Shown here in pieces: positions 25,672 through 34,557 of a DNA stretch of 64,000 bases (position 1 is its first letter; each line of letters opens with the position of its first letter). The notes beneath the pieces are model-generated. The model was not told where the DNA came from. It saw only the letters and a program-made list of their open reading frames with translations, and searched no databases. The position numbers and the translations under genes are program-made. Location: positions 295,575 through 359,574 of the forward strand of contig NZVC01000022.1 in assembly GCA_002701395.1 (NCBI GenBank). Reading direction: 5' to 3'. Source of the stretch: Maritimibacter sp. (GTDB lineage: Bacteria > Pseudomonadota > Alphaproteobacteria > Rhodobacterales > Rhodobacteraceae).

Positions 25672-27077
25672 TCCGCGCCCTCTTTGGCGGTTTCTCCGAA
25701 CAGGTACGTGCGCCCTGCCACCGGCTTCCAGTCCGGGTCCTCCCACGCGATCATCTTGCCGGGGTTCAACAGCCCCCGGGGGTCCGTTTCCCGCTTGAAC
25801 GCCAACTGGTCGAGATCGGGGGCTTTCATGCCGCCCTCTTCCAGCGTGACGCGGTGCGGGTTGAAGACGGTGAAACCTTCGGCTTCCAGAAGCGAGACAA
25901 GCTCTTCCAGCCGGGCTTCGTCGGTGTATTTCACCAGCGGCATCGCGACGGCGCGCACCTTCCCCATGATGCGCGTCAGTTCGAAATGCAGCCGCAGTTC
26001 ATCACCGAACCGGGCCTTCAGCCGCTGCGTTTCAGCCACCGGATCGTCGCCGAACATCATCTGCAGATAGGTCGTGTCGGGATCGACCTTCATCGCCCGC
26101 AGCGTGGTGTGGTTCCAGCCAAGTTCGTACAGCGGCGGCACGCGCTGTTCGCTTTGACCGTCCCGATACCGGATCGCGCCCCCTTCGGCGGCGACGAAGG
26201 CCTCCAGCTCGGGCAGCGTCTGTTGCGAGACGTACAGACCCACCAGCCCCTCGCCCGCCGTCAGGAAGGCGCGGTGGCGCAGGAAATAGCGTTCCGCAAT
26301 GCCCGGCTCGAAGACCGAGATCATGCGGCACAGGATGTCGCCCTGACCGCCTGCCGCCAGCGCAAAGCGCAGCGCCTCGGACAGGTCCGGCAGACCGACC
26401 AGCACCCCGATCCAGTCCGACGCCGGGTCGATCGGCACCTCCAGACGGGTGATGACGCCATTCACACCGTAGGCATGTGCCGCCTTGTGGACCTCGGCGC
26501 CTTCCAGTTCGATCACGCGCGGCTCGGCCTCCATCGTCAGAAGGCGGAGTTTCAGGATGTTGGCCGGGTTGCGCAGCCCGCCCCAGCGGATCGCGCCGAC
26601 GCCGCTGGAACCGCCCGCGATAAAGCCGCCGATGGTGGCGGTCGCGGTGGTCGAGGGGAACAGCCGCAGCTCTTGCCCCTCGGCGCGGCAGGCGGTTTCC
26701 AACTCGGCCAGGATCGCGCCGGGCTCGGCCACCAGCCGACTTTCATGGATCTCGAACGCGTTCAGATCCGCCGTCGACAGCACGCAGCCGCCGCGCAGGG
26801 GCATCGACTGGCCATAGTTGCCGGTGCCGCCGCCCCGCACGGTCACGGGGACGCCATGCGCGTGGCAGGTCGCCAGCACCGTGCGCACCTCGGCCTCGGT
26901 GCGGGGCGAGACGATGAAGTCGCCCTTCACCTCTTCCAGCTGCCGCTTGAGGATCGGACTGTACCAGTAGAAATCGCGGCTTTTGCGCTGCACCGGGCCG
27001 GGCGCGTCCTCTAGCGGGACGTCCGCCGCCCGCAGCGCCGCCTTGCAGGCTTCGATATCGGTTTCCGAAACGGTCAT
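25668..27077 (-). CDS. FAD-linked oxidase (GlcD/D-lactate dehydrogenase-like)
   Basis: A 469-residue flavoprotein of the PCMH/vanillyl-alcohol oxidase superfamily. FAD-binding blocks are VTVRGGGTGNYGQSMPL and TATIGGFIAGGSSGVGAIRWGGLRN; the C-terminal end has DPRGLLNPGKMI, typical of FAD-oxidase C domains. Members oxidise 2-hydroxy acids or related alcohols and pass electrons to quinones. AAGGAG precedes ATG 27077, which overlaps the amidohydrolase stop (ATGA). Substrate unknown; it should be an intermediate of the CodA-like/transport operon. Confidence 0.85.
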   Translation of the reverse strand: MTVSETDIEACKAALRAADVPLEDAPGPVQRKSRDFYWYSPILKRQLEEVKGDFIVSPRTEAEVRTVLATCHAHGVPVTVRGGGTGNYGQSMPLRGGCVLSTADLNAFEIHESRLVAEPGAILAELETACRAEGQELRLFPSTTATATIGGFIAGGSSGVGAIRWGGLRNPANILKLRLLTMEAEPRVIELEGAEVHKAAHAYGVNGVITRLEVPIDPASDWIGVLVGLPDLSEALRFALAAGGQGDILCRMISVFEPGIAERYFLRHRAFLTAGEGLVGLYVSQQTLPELEAFVAAEGGAIRYRDGQSEQRVPPLYELGWNHTTLRAMKVDPDTTYLQMMFGDDPVAETQRLKARFGDELRLHFELTRIMGKVRAVAMPLVKYTDEARLEELVSLLEAEGFTVFNPHRVTLEEGGMKAPDLDQLAFKRETDPRGLLNPGKMIAWEDPDWKPVAGRTYLFGETAKEGAE

Positions 27078-28405
27078 GCCATGTCTCCTTGCGTCACGGC
27101 CACAGGGTCCAGCCCACGTCCCAGCGGCACGCCATCCCGCAGCACCAGCCGGCCCTCCACGGGCGCGGTAAGCAAACCGGGCCAGTCAGCCGCGGGCACC
27201 AGCACGCCGTCCGCGGGCGCGCCGGGGGCGATCCGGCCACCGTCCAGCCCCATCGCGCGGGCGGGAACCCCGGCGATGGCGTCGATCCAGACCCCAAGGT
27301 CCTGATCCAGATGGGCGGCGGTTGTCGCCTCGGCGAACAGGTGCAGCGGGTCGTAGTTGCCGAAAGGATAGTAAGCGTCGGCCACGTTGTCCGCGCCGAA
27401 CAGCACCGGGATGCCGCGCGCACGCATTTCGTGGACCAGCGTGATCCCGCGCCGCAGCGGGGTCGCACCCATCGCCCGGTCCTGCAGATAAAGGTTCGTG
27501 CGGGGCAACGCCGCGACGGCGATCCCCGCCGTGGCGATCAGGTCCAGCGCGCGGTCACGCTCGGCCTCGGGCTGAAGCGACAGCGCGCAGCCGTGGCCCG
27601 CAAGCACACGCCCCGAAAACCCGGTCTTCAGCACCGCCTCGGCCAGCACCGGCAGCGAGGCGGGTCCGGGGTGGAGCCCCTCGTCTATATGGAAATCGAC
27701 GTCCAGCCCATGCGCCTCGGCGCCGGTCAGGAACGCCTCGAACAGTACGCGGTCGGCCAGTCCCGGTGCGACGAAGGCGCCCAGAACACCGCCAGCCCGC
27801 GCGACTTGGCGGCAGCGGTCCGCGAAATCGGCCCCCTGCGCCCGGCTCAGCGCCCCCAGCGCGGACCGTTGCAGCGTCACCGTGCCTTCGGCGGCGACCG
27901 CCCCGGCGGCCTGCCAGCCCGGCATCTCGTCCGGCAGGCTCGGGCAGTCGATATGGGTGCGCAGCGTCCGTGTGCCAGCGGCGGCGGCCTCGGCCACCGC
28001 GCGGCGCATCCGGGCGGCGTGGTCGTCCGCCGTCCAGCGCACGGACGCCTCGGCATGAAGCCGGATCGCGCCCATCAGCGTGCCGTCGGCCAGCCCGGTC
28101 TCGGCCACCGTGTAGGTCTTGTCGAGATGCACATGCGCGTCCGTCAGCCCCGGCAGCAGCGACCAGCCCGACACGGCGATGCGCCGGGCCCCCGGCAGAT
28201 CGGCGGCCCGGCGAAAGCGGCCACCGGCGATACCGACATCGACCTGGCACATGCCCCCCGCCGCCCGTCCCGATGCGGCGCGGCCTTCGAAGCCCGACAA
28301 CAGCGCCTTGGGCGACACGGCACCGGACAGCACGACGGGATCGCCCCCGGCCAGCGCCTTTGCCGCGGCGCTCCGCGTGCTGTCATCCTGTGTGCTGGTC
28401 CGCAT
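27074..28405 (-). CDS. Cytosine-deaminase-like amidohydrolase
   Basis: A 443-residue amidohydrolase-superfamily enzyme close to CodA. Metal and catalytic motifs are GLTDAHVHLDK (HxH), DFHIDEG, the AGHGCAL histidine and FGADNVADAYYPFGNYDPL (catalytic Asp). CodA-type enzymes hydrolyse exocyclic C-N bonds of cytosine, isocytosine and creatinine. It is first in a seven-gene operon (amidohydrolase, FAD oxidase, quinone reductase, ATPase, permease, binding protein, folD) and divergent from an iclR gene, with an operator motif just upstream at 28423. The ribosome-binding site is weak. The first 45 residues are unusually long; an internal start is possible. Confidence 0.82.
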   Translation of the reverse strand: MRTSTQDDSTRSAAAKALAGGDPVVLSGAVSPKALLSGFEGRAASGRAAGGMCQVDVGIAGGRFRRAADLPGARRIAVSGWSLLPGLTDAHVHLDKTYTVAETGLADGTLMGAIRLHAEASVRWTADDHAARMRRAVAEAAAAGTRTLRTHIDCPSLPDEMPGWQAAGAVAAEGTVTLQRSALGALSRAQGADFADRCRQVARAGGVLGAFVAPGLADRVLFEAFLTGAEAHGLDVDFHIDEGLHPGPASLPVLAEAVLKTGFSGRVLAGHGCALSLQPEAERDRALDLIATAGIAVAALPRTNLYLQDRAMGATPLRRGITLVHEMRARGIPVLFGADNVADAYYPFGNYDPLHLFAEATTAAHLDQDLGVWIDAIAGVPARAMGLDGGRIAPGAPADGVLVPAADWPGLLTAPVEGRLVLRDGVPLGRGLDPVAVTQGDMA

Positions 28406-28460
28406 CCTGGCTGGCTCAGTTCGTTCGATAATGGAACATGCGTTCGTTATTGATCATTCT
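28406..28460. promoter_or_regulatory. Divergent promoter with IclR-type operator
   Basis: GTTCGATAATGGAAC (28423-28437) is an inverted repeat with GTTC/GAAC arms, and a related GTTCGTTATTGATC follows at 28442-28455. It lies 17 bases upstream of the CodA-like start and ahead of the iclR gene, so the IclR protein probably binds here. The core is shared with 20449-20461. Confidence 0.6.
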
Positions 28461-28519
28461 GCGGGACAGCCGCCGACTGTCAAGACCTGCCCGGGGCGCT
28501 TGACAACTTCCCGCGCGGG

Positions 28520-29362
28520 ATGCCTTTGTTCCAGCCCAATGCGGCAGGCGCCCCGGTGCGCAGCTGCCCGAACTTTTGCTGGGATGGCGTATTGTTGAGC
28601 AGTTTCGAAACGACACCGGGACCCGGAAGCGACGAGTCCGGCAGCACGGCCGAGACGGAAATCTCGCTGACCTTCCGGAAGGGTCTGCAGGTCATGATGG
28701 CCTTCGACGGCGACGACCGCCAACTGACCCTTGCCGAGATCGCGCGCAAAACCGGGCTGAACCGGTCGGTCGCCCGGCGGCTGGTGCGCACGCTGCTGCA
28801 CACGGGCATTCTGCGCGAAACCGGCCAGCGGTTCGAGATGACGGTCGGCGTGTTGCGGCTGGCGCGCGGGTTCACCGACGGGCACCGGATTGCGCAGATC
28901 ATCCAGCCGATCCTGCGCCGCACGTCGGAATCGATTTCCGAAAACGTGTCCTTCGCGCTGCGCGATGGCGTCGATGCGACATATGTCGCGCATGCGCAGG
29001 TGAAGGGATCGTTCACCCTGAACCGCGTGGCGATCGGCACCCATGTCCCGCTGGCCAGCACCGCCGCCGGGCACGCGATCCTTGCCCATGTCGACCCGGA
29101 CGACTGGCCAGACGGCGTGGACCGCACCCCTGCGTTGGACGAGACCATCCAACAGGTGCACCGGCGCGGCTTTGCCTACCTTGCGGACGGGCTGATCGAC
29201 GGCGTCAGTTCGGTCGCCTTCCCGGTGCTCCGCGCCAACGGCCTGATCGAGGGCGCGGTGTCGATCCTGTTCCCCACCGACCGCTTCGACCCCGCCGCGA
29301 TGCCCGCGCCCCTGATCGCGGAACTGCGCCAGTGCGCGGTAGACATCGGCACCAGCCTGTGA
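28520..29362 (+). CDS. IclR-family transcriptional regulator
   Basis: Up to 280 residues. The winged helix-turn-helix is at about residues 50-105 (LTLAEIARKTGLNRSVARRLVRTLLHTGILRETGQRFEMTVGVLRLA), followed by an IclR effector domain (about 115-275; THVPLASTAAGHAILAH, GFAYLADGLIDGVSSVAFPVL). It most likely controls the divergent seven-gene operon. The start is uncertain: ATG 28520 gives an extra 24 residues, while in-frame TTG codons at 28592/28595 would give a more usual length. Its stop overlaps the GTG of the folD paralogue. Confidence 0.87.
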   Translation: MPLFQPNAAGAPVRSCPNFCWDGVLLSSFETTPGPGSDESGSTAETEISLTFRKGLQVMMAFDGDDRQLTLAEIARKTGLNRSVARRLVRTLLHTGILRETGQRFEMTVGVLRLARGFTDGHRIAQIIQPILRRTSESISENVSFALRDGVDATYVAHAQVKGSFTLNRVAIGTHVPLASTAAGHAILAHVDPDDWPDGVDRTPALDETIQQVHRRGFAYLADGLIDGVSSVAFPVLRANGLIEGAVSILFPTDRFDPAAMPAPLIAELRQCAVDIGTSL

Positions 29363-30165
29363 CGCGGATCTTCCGGGGCGACGCCCTTGCCGAGGATATC
29401 CTAGGCGCCGTGCGTGCCGACCCGGCCTGTGCGCGGGCCAGCCTGCTGGTGTTGCGCGATGCCTCGGCGCCGCCCGCCGCCGCCTATGCCGCACGGATCG
29501 AAAGCTTTGCCCCCCGCGCCGGGTTTCCCGTCACCGTCCGGGACTATCCCGCCACCCTGACCGAACTTCGGACCCTTCTGGAGGCGACGCAGGGTGCGGT
29601 CCTGCCGATCCACCCGCTGCCGGACTGGATCGACGCGGCCACGCTGACGGCCCTTGTCGGCCCCGACCGCGACCCCGAAGGACTGCACCCGCTGCATGCC
29701 GGGGCGCTGGCGCTGGGACGCCCCGGGATCGTGCCGCCCACCGCCGACGCCGCGTTCCGCGTGGCCAAGGCGATCGTGGGTCCGCTGTCGGGCAAGACCG
29801 CGACCGTGGTCGGCGCCTCGCCCGTGGTGGGCCGCCCGCTGGCGCTGTTGCTGATCGCTGCCGGGGCGACCGTGCGCGTGGCGCAGGCCACCACCCGGGA
29901 TCTCGCCGCCGAAACCCGCGACGCCGAGATCGTGTTCTCTGCCGTGGGCCATCCCGGACTGCTGGGACGCGACCACCTGCGCCAGGGCGCCGTCGGCATC
30001 GACATCGGCATCACCCGTCAAGGCGACCGGCTTGTCGGGGACATCGACGCAGGCAAGGTCGAAGGACACGCCGCCTGGCTGACCCACGTCCCGGACGGGG
30101 TCGGCCCGGTGACCGTTGCGTGCCTGATGCGCAACACCGCCCTGCTGGGCGGCGCCGGCGTCTGA
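29359..30165 (+). CDS. FolD paralogue lacking the catalytic lysine
   Basis: A 268-residue FolD-family protein on a GTG overlapping the iclR stop (GTGA). Fold and cofactor loop are kept (VVGASPVVGRPLALLL, THVPDGVGPVTVA), but the active site is changed: YxxxK reads YAARI (Tyr43, Ile47 instead of Lys), VQLPLP reads PIHPLP, KDVDG reads RDPEG, and the PCTP cysteine is replaced by Pro. In known FolD proteins this lysine is needed for cyclohydrolase activity, so this one may only dehydrogenate, pair with the 21353 FolD, or sense folate. It is co-expressed with the regulator. Confidence 0.83.
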   Translation: MTRIFRGDALAEDILGAVRADPACARASLLVLRDASAPPAAAYAARIESFAPRAGFPVTVRDYPATLTELRTLLEATQGAVLPIHPLPDWIDAATLTALVGPDRDPEGLHPLHAGALALGRPGIVPPTADAAFRVAKAIVGPLSGKTATVVGASPVVGRPLALLLIAAGATVRVAQATTRDLAAETRDAEIVFSAVGHPGLLGRDHLRQGAVGIDIGITRQGDRLVGDIDAGKVEGHAAWLTHVPDGVGPVTVACLMRNTALLGGAGV

Positions 30166-30201
30166 TTTCAACAGCTTGCAGCCAAAGGCTAAGACTATGG
30201 A

Positions 30202-31725
30202 TCAGGGGTCGACGCCGCTGTCCGCCGCCGCCCGAGCCTTGCTTTTTCGCCCGCGCGGCCAGAAGGCCGAGGCCAGCAGAAGCGCCGAGGCGCACAGGAA
30301 CACCGCGCTGATCGGACGTTCGAGGAACACCATCGGGTCGCCCCGCGCCAGCAGCATCGCCCGGCGGAAATGTTCCTCTAACAATGGGCCAAGGATAAAG
30401 CCCAGCAGCACCGGCGTGGCCGGGAAGCCGTACCGCCGCATTCCATAGCCGATCACCCCGAACGCCAGCACCACGAAGATGTCAAAGGTCGAGTTGTCGG
30501 AGGAATAAACGCCAAGGCAGATGAACACGAAGATGCAGGGGTACAGGATGTGGTAGGGAATGCTCAGAAGCTTCACCCACAGCCCGATCAGCGGGATGTT
30601 CAGCACCAGCAGGATGATGTTTCCGACCCAGAAGCTCATGATCAGGCCCCAGAACATCGTCGGCTGGTCGTTGATCAGGTTCGGCCCCGGCGTGATCCCG
30701 TGCAGCATCATCGCGCCCATCAGCACCGCGACCACCGCATCGCCCGGAATGCCAAGGCTGAGCGTCGGGATGAAGGCGGCCTGCACGCTGGCATTGTTGG
30801 CGGCCTCTGGCGCCGACAGGCCCTCCAGCGCGCCGTTGCCGAATTTCTCGGGGGTGCGCGAGATGCGTTTCTCGGCGGCATAGGACATCAGCGAGGCAAT
30901 CCCCGGCCCCGTCCCCGGCAGCGCGCCGACGAAAGACCCAACGACCGACCCGCGCAGCGTCGGCGGCCAGATCTCGCGCCATTGCTTGCGGTCTGGCAGC
31001 ATGTCCTTGAACCGCACCCGCCCCAGCTTGTGCAGGGTGCCCGGCGGCTGGCCGATGTTGGCGATGATCTCGGCCACGCCGAACAGCCCCATCGCCAGCG
31101 CGACAAGGCTGAACCCGTCGGCCAGCGGCAGCAGGCCGAAGTTGTAGCGGAACTGCCCGGTGTTCACGTCGGTGCCGACCAGCCCCAGCGCGATGCCGAA
31201 GGCGACCATCGCCAGCGCCTTGAACGGCGATCCCACGGTCAGGGTCGAGGCGGCGATCAGCCCCAGCAGCATCACCGCGAAATACTCGGCGGACCCGAAG
31301 TTCAGCGCGACCCGCGCCACTAGCGGCGCGAAGAACATCAGCATGACGATGGCAAAGGACGACCCGATGAAGCTGTTGATCGCGGTCACGAACAACGCCA
31401 GCGGCGCCTTGCCCTGCTTGGCCAGCGGATGCCCGTCCAGACAGGTGATCGCCGCCGTCGCGGTGCCCGGCAGGTTCAGCAGGATCGACGCGGTCGAGCC
31501 GCCGTACTGCGCCCCGTAGAAGATCCCCGCCAGCATGATCAGCGCCTCGGTCGGGTCGATGTAATAGGTCAGCGGCAGCGCCAGCGAGATCGCGGCCAGC
31601 GCCCCCACCCCCGGCAGCACGCCCACGATGGTGCCCACCGTGACGCCGATGAAACAGAACAGCAGTGCCGACGGTCCCAATGCCGTCTGCAGGCCAAGGC
31701 CAAGCCCCTGAAGAATTTCCATCAC
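30202..31725 (-). CDS. tctA: Tripartite tricarboxylate transporter large membrane subunit TctA
   Basis: A 507-residue inner-membrane protein with about 11-12 spans and the TctA family motifs GVLPGVGALAAISLALPLTYYIDPTEALIMLAGIFYGAQYGGS and FVGALPGTGPGIASLMSYA. It carries substrate taken from the TctC-like binding protein using an ion gradient. Its ATG overlaps the tctB stop by four bases. It is last in the operon dehydrogenase-tctC-tctB-tctA and converges with the FolD paralogue, leaving only 36 bp between. Confidence 0.92.
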   Translation of the reverse strand: MMEILQGLGLGLQTALGPSALLFCFIGVTVGTIVGVLPGVGALAAISLALPLTYYIDPTEALIMLAGIFYGAQYGGSTASILLNLPGTATAAITCLDGHPLAKQGKAPLALFVTAINSFIGSSFAIVMLMFFAPLVARVALNFGSAEYFAVMLLGLIAASTLTVGSPFKALAMVAFGIALGLVGTDVNTGQFRYNFGLLPLADGFSLVALAMGLFGVAEIIANIGQPPGTLHKLGRVRFKDMLPDRKQWREIWPPTLRGSVVGSFVGALPGTGPGIASLMSYAAEKRISRTPEKFGNGALEGLSAPEAANNASVQAAFIPTLSLGIPGDAVVAVLMGAMMLHGITPGPNLINDQPTMFWGLIMSFWVGNIILLVLNIPLIGLWVKLLSIPYHILYPCIFVFICLGVYSSDNSTFDIFVVLAFGVIGYGMRRYGFPATPVLLGFILGPLLEEHFRRAMLLARGDPMVFLERPISAVFLCASALLLASAFWPRGRKSKARAAADSGVDP

Positions 31726-32198
31726 AGTCCCACGATTGGATCGATCGGCAGCCCGAGGCCCCAGATGAACACGATGGTTCCAAACACCGCCATGAAAGCC
31801 GCGATGGCGATGTCGATCAGCCAGTTCCGGCCACGTTCGCCCCGCGCCACGATCAGCACCAGCAGGATCGACGCCGGAACATAGCCCACGCGATCCAAAA
31901 GCAGCGCGAACACAAGCACCCCCGCCACCGTGGCGACCATCGGGCGCCAGACCGGGACGGCCTGTTCAGACGGGGTCTCGTCAGAGGGGGCACCGCCTGC
32001 GCGCGCGTCCTCGACCGCGACGATGGCGCCTAGCACGATCAGCAGCACGCCGATCCCCAGCGGAACGAAGCCGGGGCCCGGCCGAAAGGCGGACCCCAGC
32101 GGATAGGTCAGTGCGATGGCGGCGACGAACGCCCCGAACGCCGCCACCACCGCACCAGCCATCAGGCTGCGAAGCAAGGTGCCTGTTTCGCGCGCCAT
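31722..32198 (-). CDS. tctB: Tripartite tricarboxylate transporter small membrane subunit TctB
   Basis: A 158-residue protein with four hydrophobic spans (about 12-33, 45-62, 84-105, 118-150), including FRPGPGFVPLGIGVLLIVLG and PASILLVLIVARGE, as in TctB. It pairs with TctA in the membrane. 16 bp separate it from tctC. Confidence 0.85.
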   Translation of the reverse strand: MARETGTLLRSLMAGAVVAAFGAFVAAIALTYPLGSAFRPGPGFVPLGIGVLLIVLGAIVAVEDARAGGAPSDETPSEQAVPVWRPMVATVAGVLVFALLLDRVGYVPASILLVLIVARGERGRNWLIDIAIAAFMAVFGTIVFIWGLGLPIDPIVGL

Positions 32199-32214
32199 TG
32201 GCGGTCTCCGCCCG

Positions 32215-33180
32215 TTACTGCTTCAGTCCGGCGGCGTCGACGACGCGGCCCCACTTCTCGACCTCGCCCGCGATGAACGCCTTCGAGTCCGCGGGCGTCA
32301 TGCCTTCGACAAGGAACCCGCGTTCGGTGAAGATCGCCTGAAGCTCGTCGGTCGCGATCGCGTCGCTGACGGCACCGTAGAGGGTATCCAGCACCTCGGT
32401 CGGGGTGCCTGCGGGCGCGAACAGACCCTGCCACGAGAAGGCAGAGTAATCTTCCAGCCCCGCCTCGGCCATCGTCGGGATGCCTTCCAGCAGGAAGTGT
32501 TCCTGCGTGCCGGTCACCGCCAACGGACGCAGCGTGCCCGCCTTGACGTGTTCCGAAGTCACGAGGATGTCGCCGAACATCGAGTCAATCTGGCCGCCCA
32601 GTAGATCCTTCAACGCGTCGGCACTGCCCGAGTACGGGACGTGCAGAAGCGTCGTGCCGGATTCGAGACCGAAAAGCTCCGCGGCCATGTGCATCGAAGT
32701 GCCCACGCCGGGGGTTCCGTGAGTGAAGGTCTCGGGGTTCTCCGATGCGAAATCGATCACGTCCTGAACGCTTTCGAAGTCGCTGTCTGACTGGACGACC
32801 AGAACCAGCGGCGAAGAGATGACGATGCTGACCGGGTCGAAATCCTCGGTCGGGCTATAGGGAAGATCGTCGCGCAGCACGGCGCTGATCGCGTTCGAGC
32901 CGGTGACGCCCATCAGCAGGGTGTAGCCGTCTGCCTCGGCCTGCGCGACGTAATGCGCGCCCACGGTGCCGCCGGCGCCGCCGCGGTTCTCGACCACCAC
33001 GGGCTGTCCCAGCGTCTCGGAGATCTGTTCGCCGATCTGGCGGGCCAGAAGGTCGGTCGACCCGCCTGGCGGGAAGGGAACCACGATGGTGATCGGCTTT
33101 TCGGGGAAGCCCTGTGCCAGCGCCATCGGCGCGGTCAGCGTCATTGCCGCAAGGGCGAAACCTTTGATGAGCGTCTTCAT
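32215..33180 (-). CDS. tctC: Tripartite tricarboxylate transporter binding protein (TctC/Bug family)
   Basis: A 321-residue Bug-family receptor. ATG 33180 is preceded by AGGAGAAA, with a signal peptide ending APMALAQ. Hallmarks are PITIVVPFPPGGSTDLLARQI, VVVENRGGAGGTVGAHYVA, HGTPGVGTSMHMAAELF and LHVPYSGSADALKDLLGGQID. Bug proteins bind carboxylates or amides through carboxylate-like groups; the ligand here is unknown, but a D-amino-acid or imino acid would fit the preceding dehydrogenase. A longer reading to 33342 is a shadow of that dehydrogenase gene. Confidence 0.9.
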   Translation of the reverse strand: MKTLIKGFALAAMTLTAPMALAQGFPEKPITIVVPFPPGGSTDLLARQIGEQISETLGQPVVVENRGGAGGTVGAHYVAQAEADGYTLLMGVTGSNAISAVLRDDLPYSPTEDFDPVSIVISSPLVLVVQSDSDFESVQDVIDFASENPETFTHGTPGVGTSMHMAAELFGLESGTTLLHVPYSGSADALKDLLGGQIDSMFGDILVTSEHVKAGTLRPLAVTGTQEHFLLEGIPTMAEAGLEDYSAFSWQGLFAPAGTPTEVLDTLYGAVSDAIATDELQAIFTERGFLVEGMTPADSKAFIAGEVEKWGRVVDAAGLKQ

Positions 33181-33223
33181 GGTATCGTTTCTCCTGTTGG
33201 TTCTGTTTATGTCTTTATTGTCT

Positions 33224-34471
33224 TCAGGCCGCGCGCCCGAAGCGGGTGGCGCGGAACGGGTGCAGGTCGACCTCGGGCGGCCGCCCTGCAACAAGGTGGG
33301 CGATCTCGCGCCCGGTCGTGGCCCCGCCGCACATGCCGACATGGCCGTGGCCGAAGCCCAGCCACGCGTTCTCGTACTTCGGGGCGCGATCGATCACCGG
33401 CATCGAATCCGGCATACAGGGGCGATGCCCCATCCACGGCGTGTAGGTGTCCGCGCGCAGCTTCGGGAACACCTTGCGGCCCACGCCCAGCAGCGCCTCG
33501 GCGCGGGCATAGTTCGGCGCGGCCTTCAGCCCCGCGAACTCGACCGTGCCGGCCAGCCGCAGCCCCATCGACATGGGGTTGACCATGATGTTCTGTTCCA
33601 CCGCCATCACGTTGCGGTTCAACGAGATCCCCGGGTCCGCGATGGTGACGTGATAGCCGCGCTGGCTTTCCAGCGGCACCTTGGCGCCCAGTTCCTTGGC
33701 CAGCGTCCCGGACCATGCGCCCGCCGCCACCACCACGCCGTCGACGCCGACGGTCTCGCCGTTGTCCAGCGTCACGCCGTCGATCACCCCATCCGCCGCG
33801 CGGAACCCGGTGACGCGGTTGCGCAGGTGGGCCGCGCCGTCGGTGATTGCCTGACCGTAGATCGCCTTCACCAGCGCCTCGGGATCGGGGGTGGACCCGT
33901 TTTCCGGTGCGAACTGGCCGAATTCGAAGCTGCCGCGCAGGTCCGGTTCAAGCTCGAACAGGGCCTCGCCTTCGACCGGCTGCATCTCGACCCCCAGATC
34001 GCGGCGCAGCTGCGTGCCGAAGGTCCACCGCTTGGCGGACTCGCGCGAGGAATAGACGTACAGGCACCCGTTGCGCCGCACCAGCGACGAGGCGCCCGCG
34101 CGCTGCAACAGCGGCATGTAGCAGTCGAACACCGGGTTCAGCAGGCCCCGCATCGCGGTGGCGATCCGGGTGACTTCGGCCTCGGACATATGGCCCAGAA
34201 ACCGCATCAGCCACGGAAGCACCGTGGGCAGGTACTGGGTTCGGATCACCAGCGGCCCGTCGGGGTCCAGCAGCCATTTCGACACGCGCTTCCACATGCC
34301 GGGCATTCCCACGGGCAGCACCGCACTGGGCGACAACGACCCCGCGTTGCCGAACGAGGTTTGCGTTCCCGCCTCGGCCGGATCGAAGAACGTCACCGTG
34401 TGGCCGTCCCGTTGCAGCCACCCAGCGGTGGCGACGCCCACGATCCCGGTTCCGACTATTCCAATATGCAT
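33224..34471 (-). CDS. DadA-like FAD-dependent amino acid dehydrogenase/oxidase (DAO family)
   Basis: A 415-residue flavoprotein of the DAO superfamily. The N-terminal dinucleotide fold is MHIGIVGTGIVGVATAGWLQRDGHTVTFFDPAE followed by SFGNAGSLSPS, as in D-amino-acid dehydrogenase DadA. C-terminal WMGHRPCMPDSMPVIDRAP and FGHGHVGMCGGATTGREIA complete the family pattern. DadA-type enzymes deaminate D-amino acids or N-methylated amino acids to the oxo acid, feeding electrons to the respiratory chain. It heads an operon with tctCBA and is divergent from a LysR gene across 86 bp. Substrate range open (D-amino acid, proline or sarcosine analogues). Confidence 0.85.
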   Translation of the reverse strand: MHIGIVGTGIVGVATAGWLQRDGHTVTFFDPAEAGTQTSFGNAGSLSPSAVLPVGMPGMWKRVSKWLLDPDGPLVIRTQYLPTVLPWLMRFLGHMSEAEVTRIATAMRGLLNPVFDCYMPLLQRAGASSLVRRNGCLYVYSSRESAKRWTFGTQLRRDLGVEMQPVEGEALFELEPDLRGSFEFGQFAPENGSTPDPEALVKAIYGQAITDGAAHLRNRVTGFRAADGVIDGVTLDNGETVGVDGVVVAAGAWSGTLAKELGAKVPLESQRGYHVTIADPGISLNRNVMAVEQNIMVNPMSMGLRLAGTVEFAGLKAAPNYARAEALLGVGRKVFPKLRADTYTPWMGHRPCMPDSMPVIDRAPKYENAWLGFGHGHVGMCGGATTGREIAHLVAGRPPEVDLHPFRATRFGRAA

Positions 34472-34557
34472 GGGGCCCCTTTGTCTTTCGCTTGACTATC
34501 GGGGAGGGTCAGACACAAAACAAACGAATAGATTTTCTTGATCCATCAGGTTCTCTT

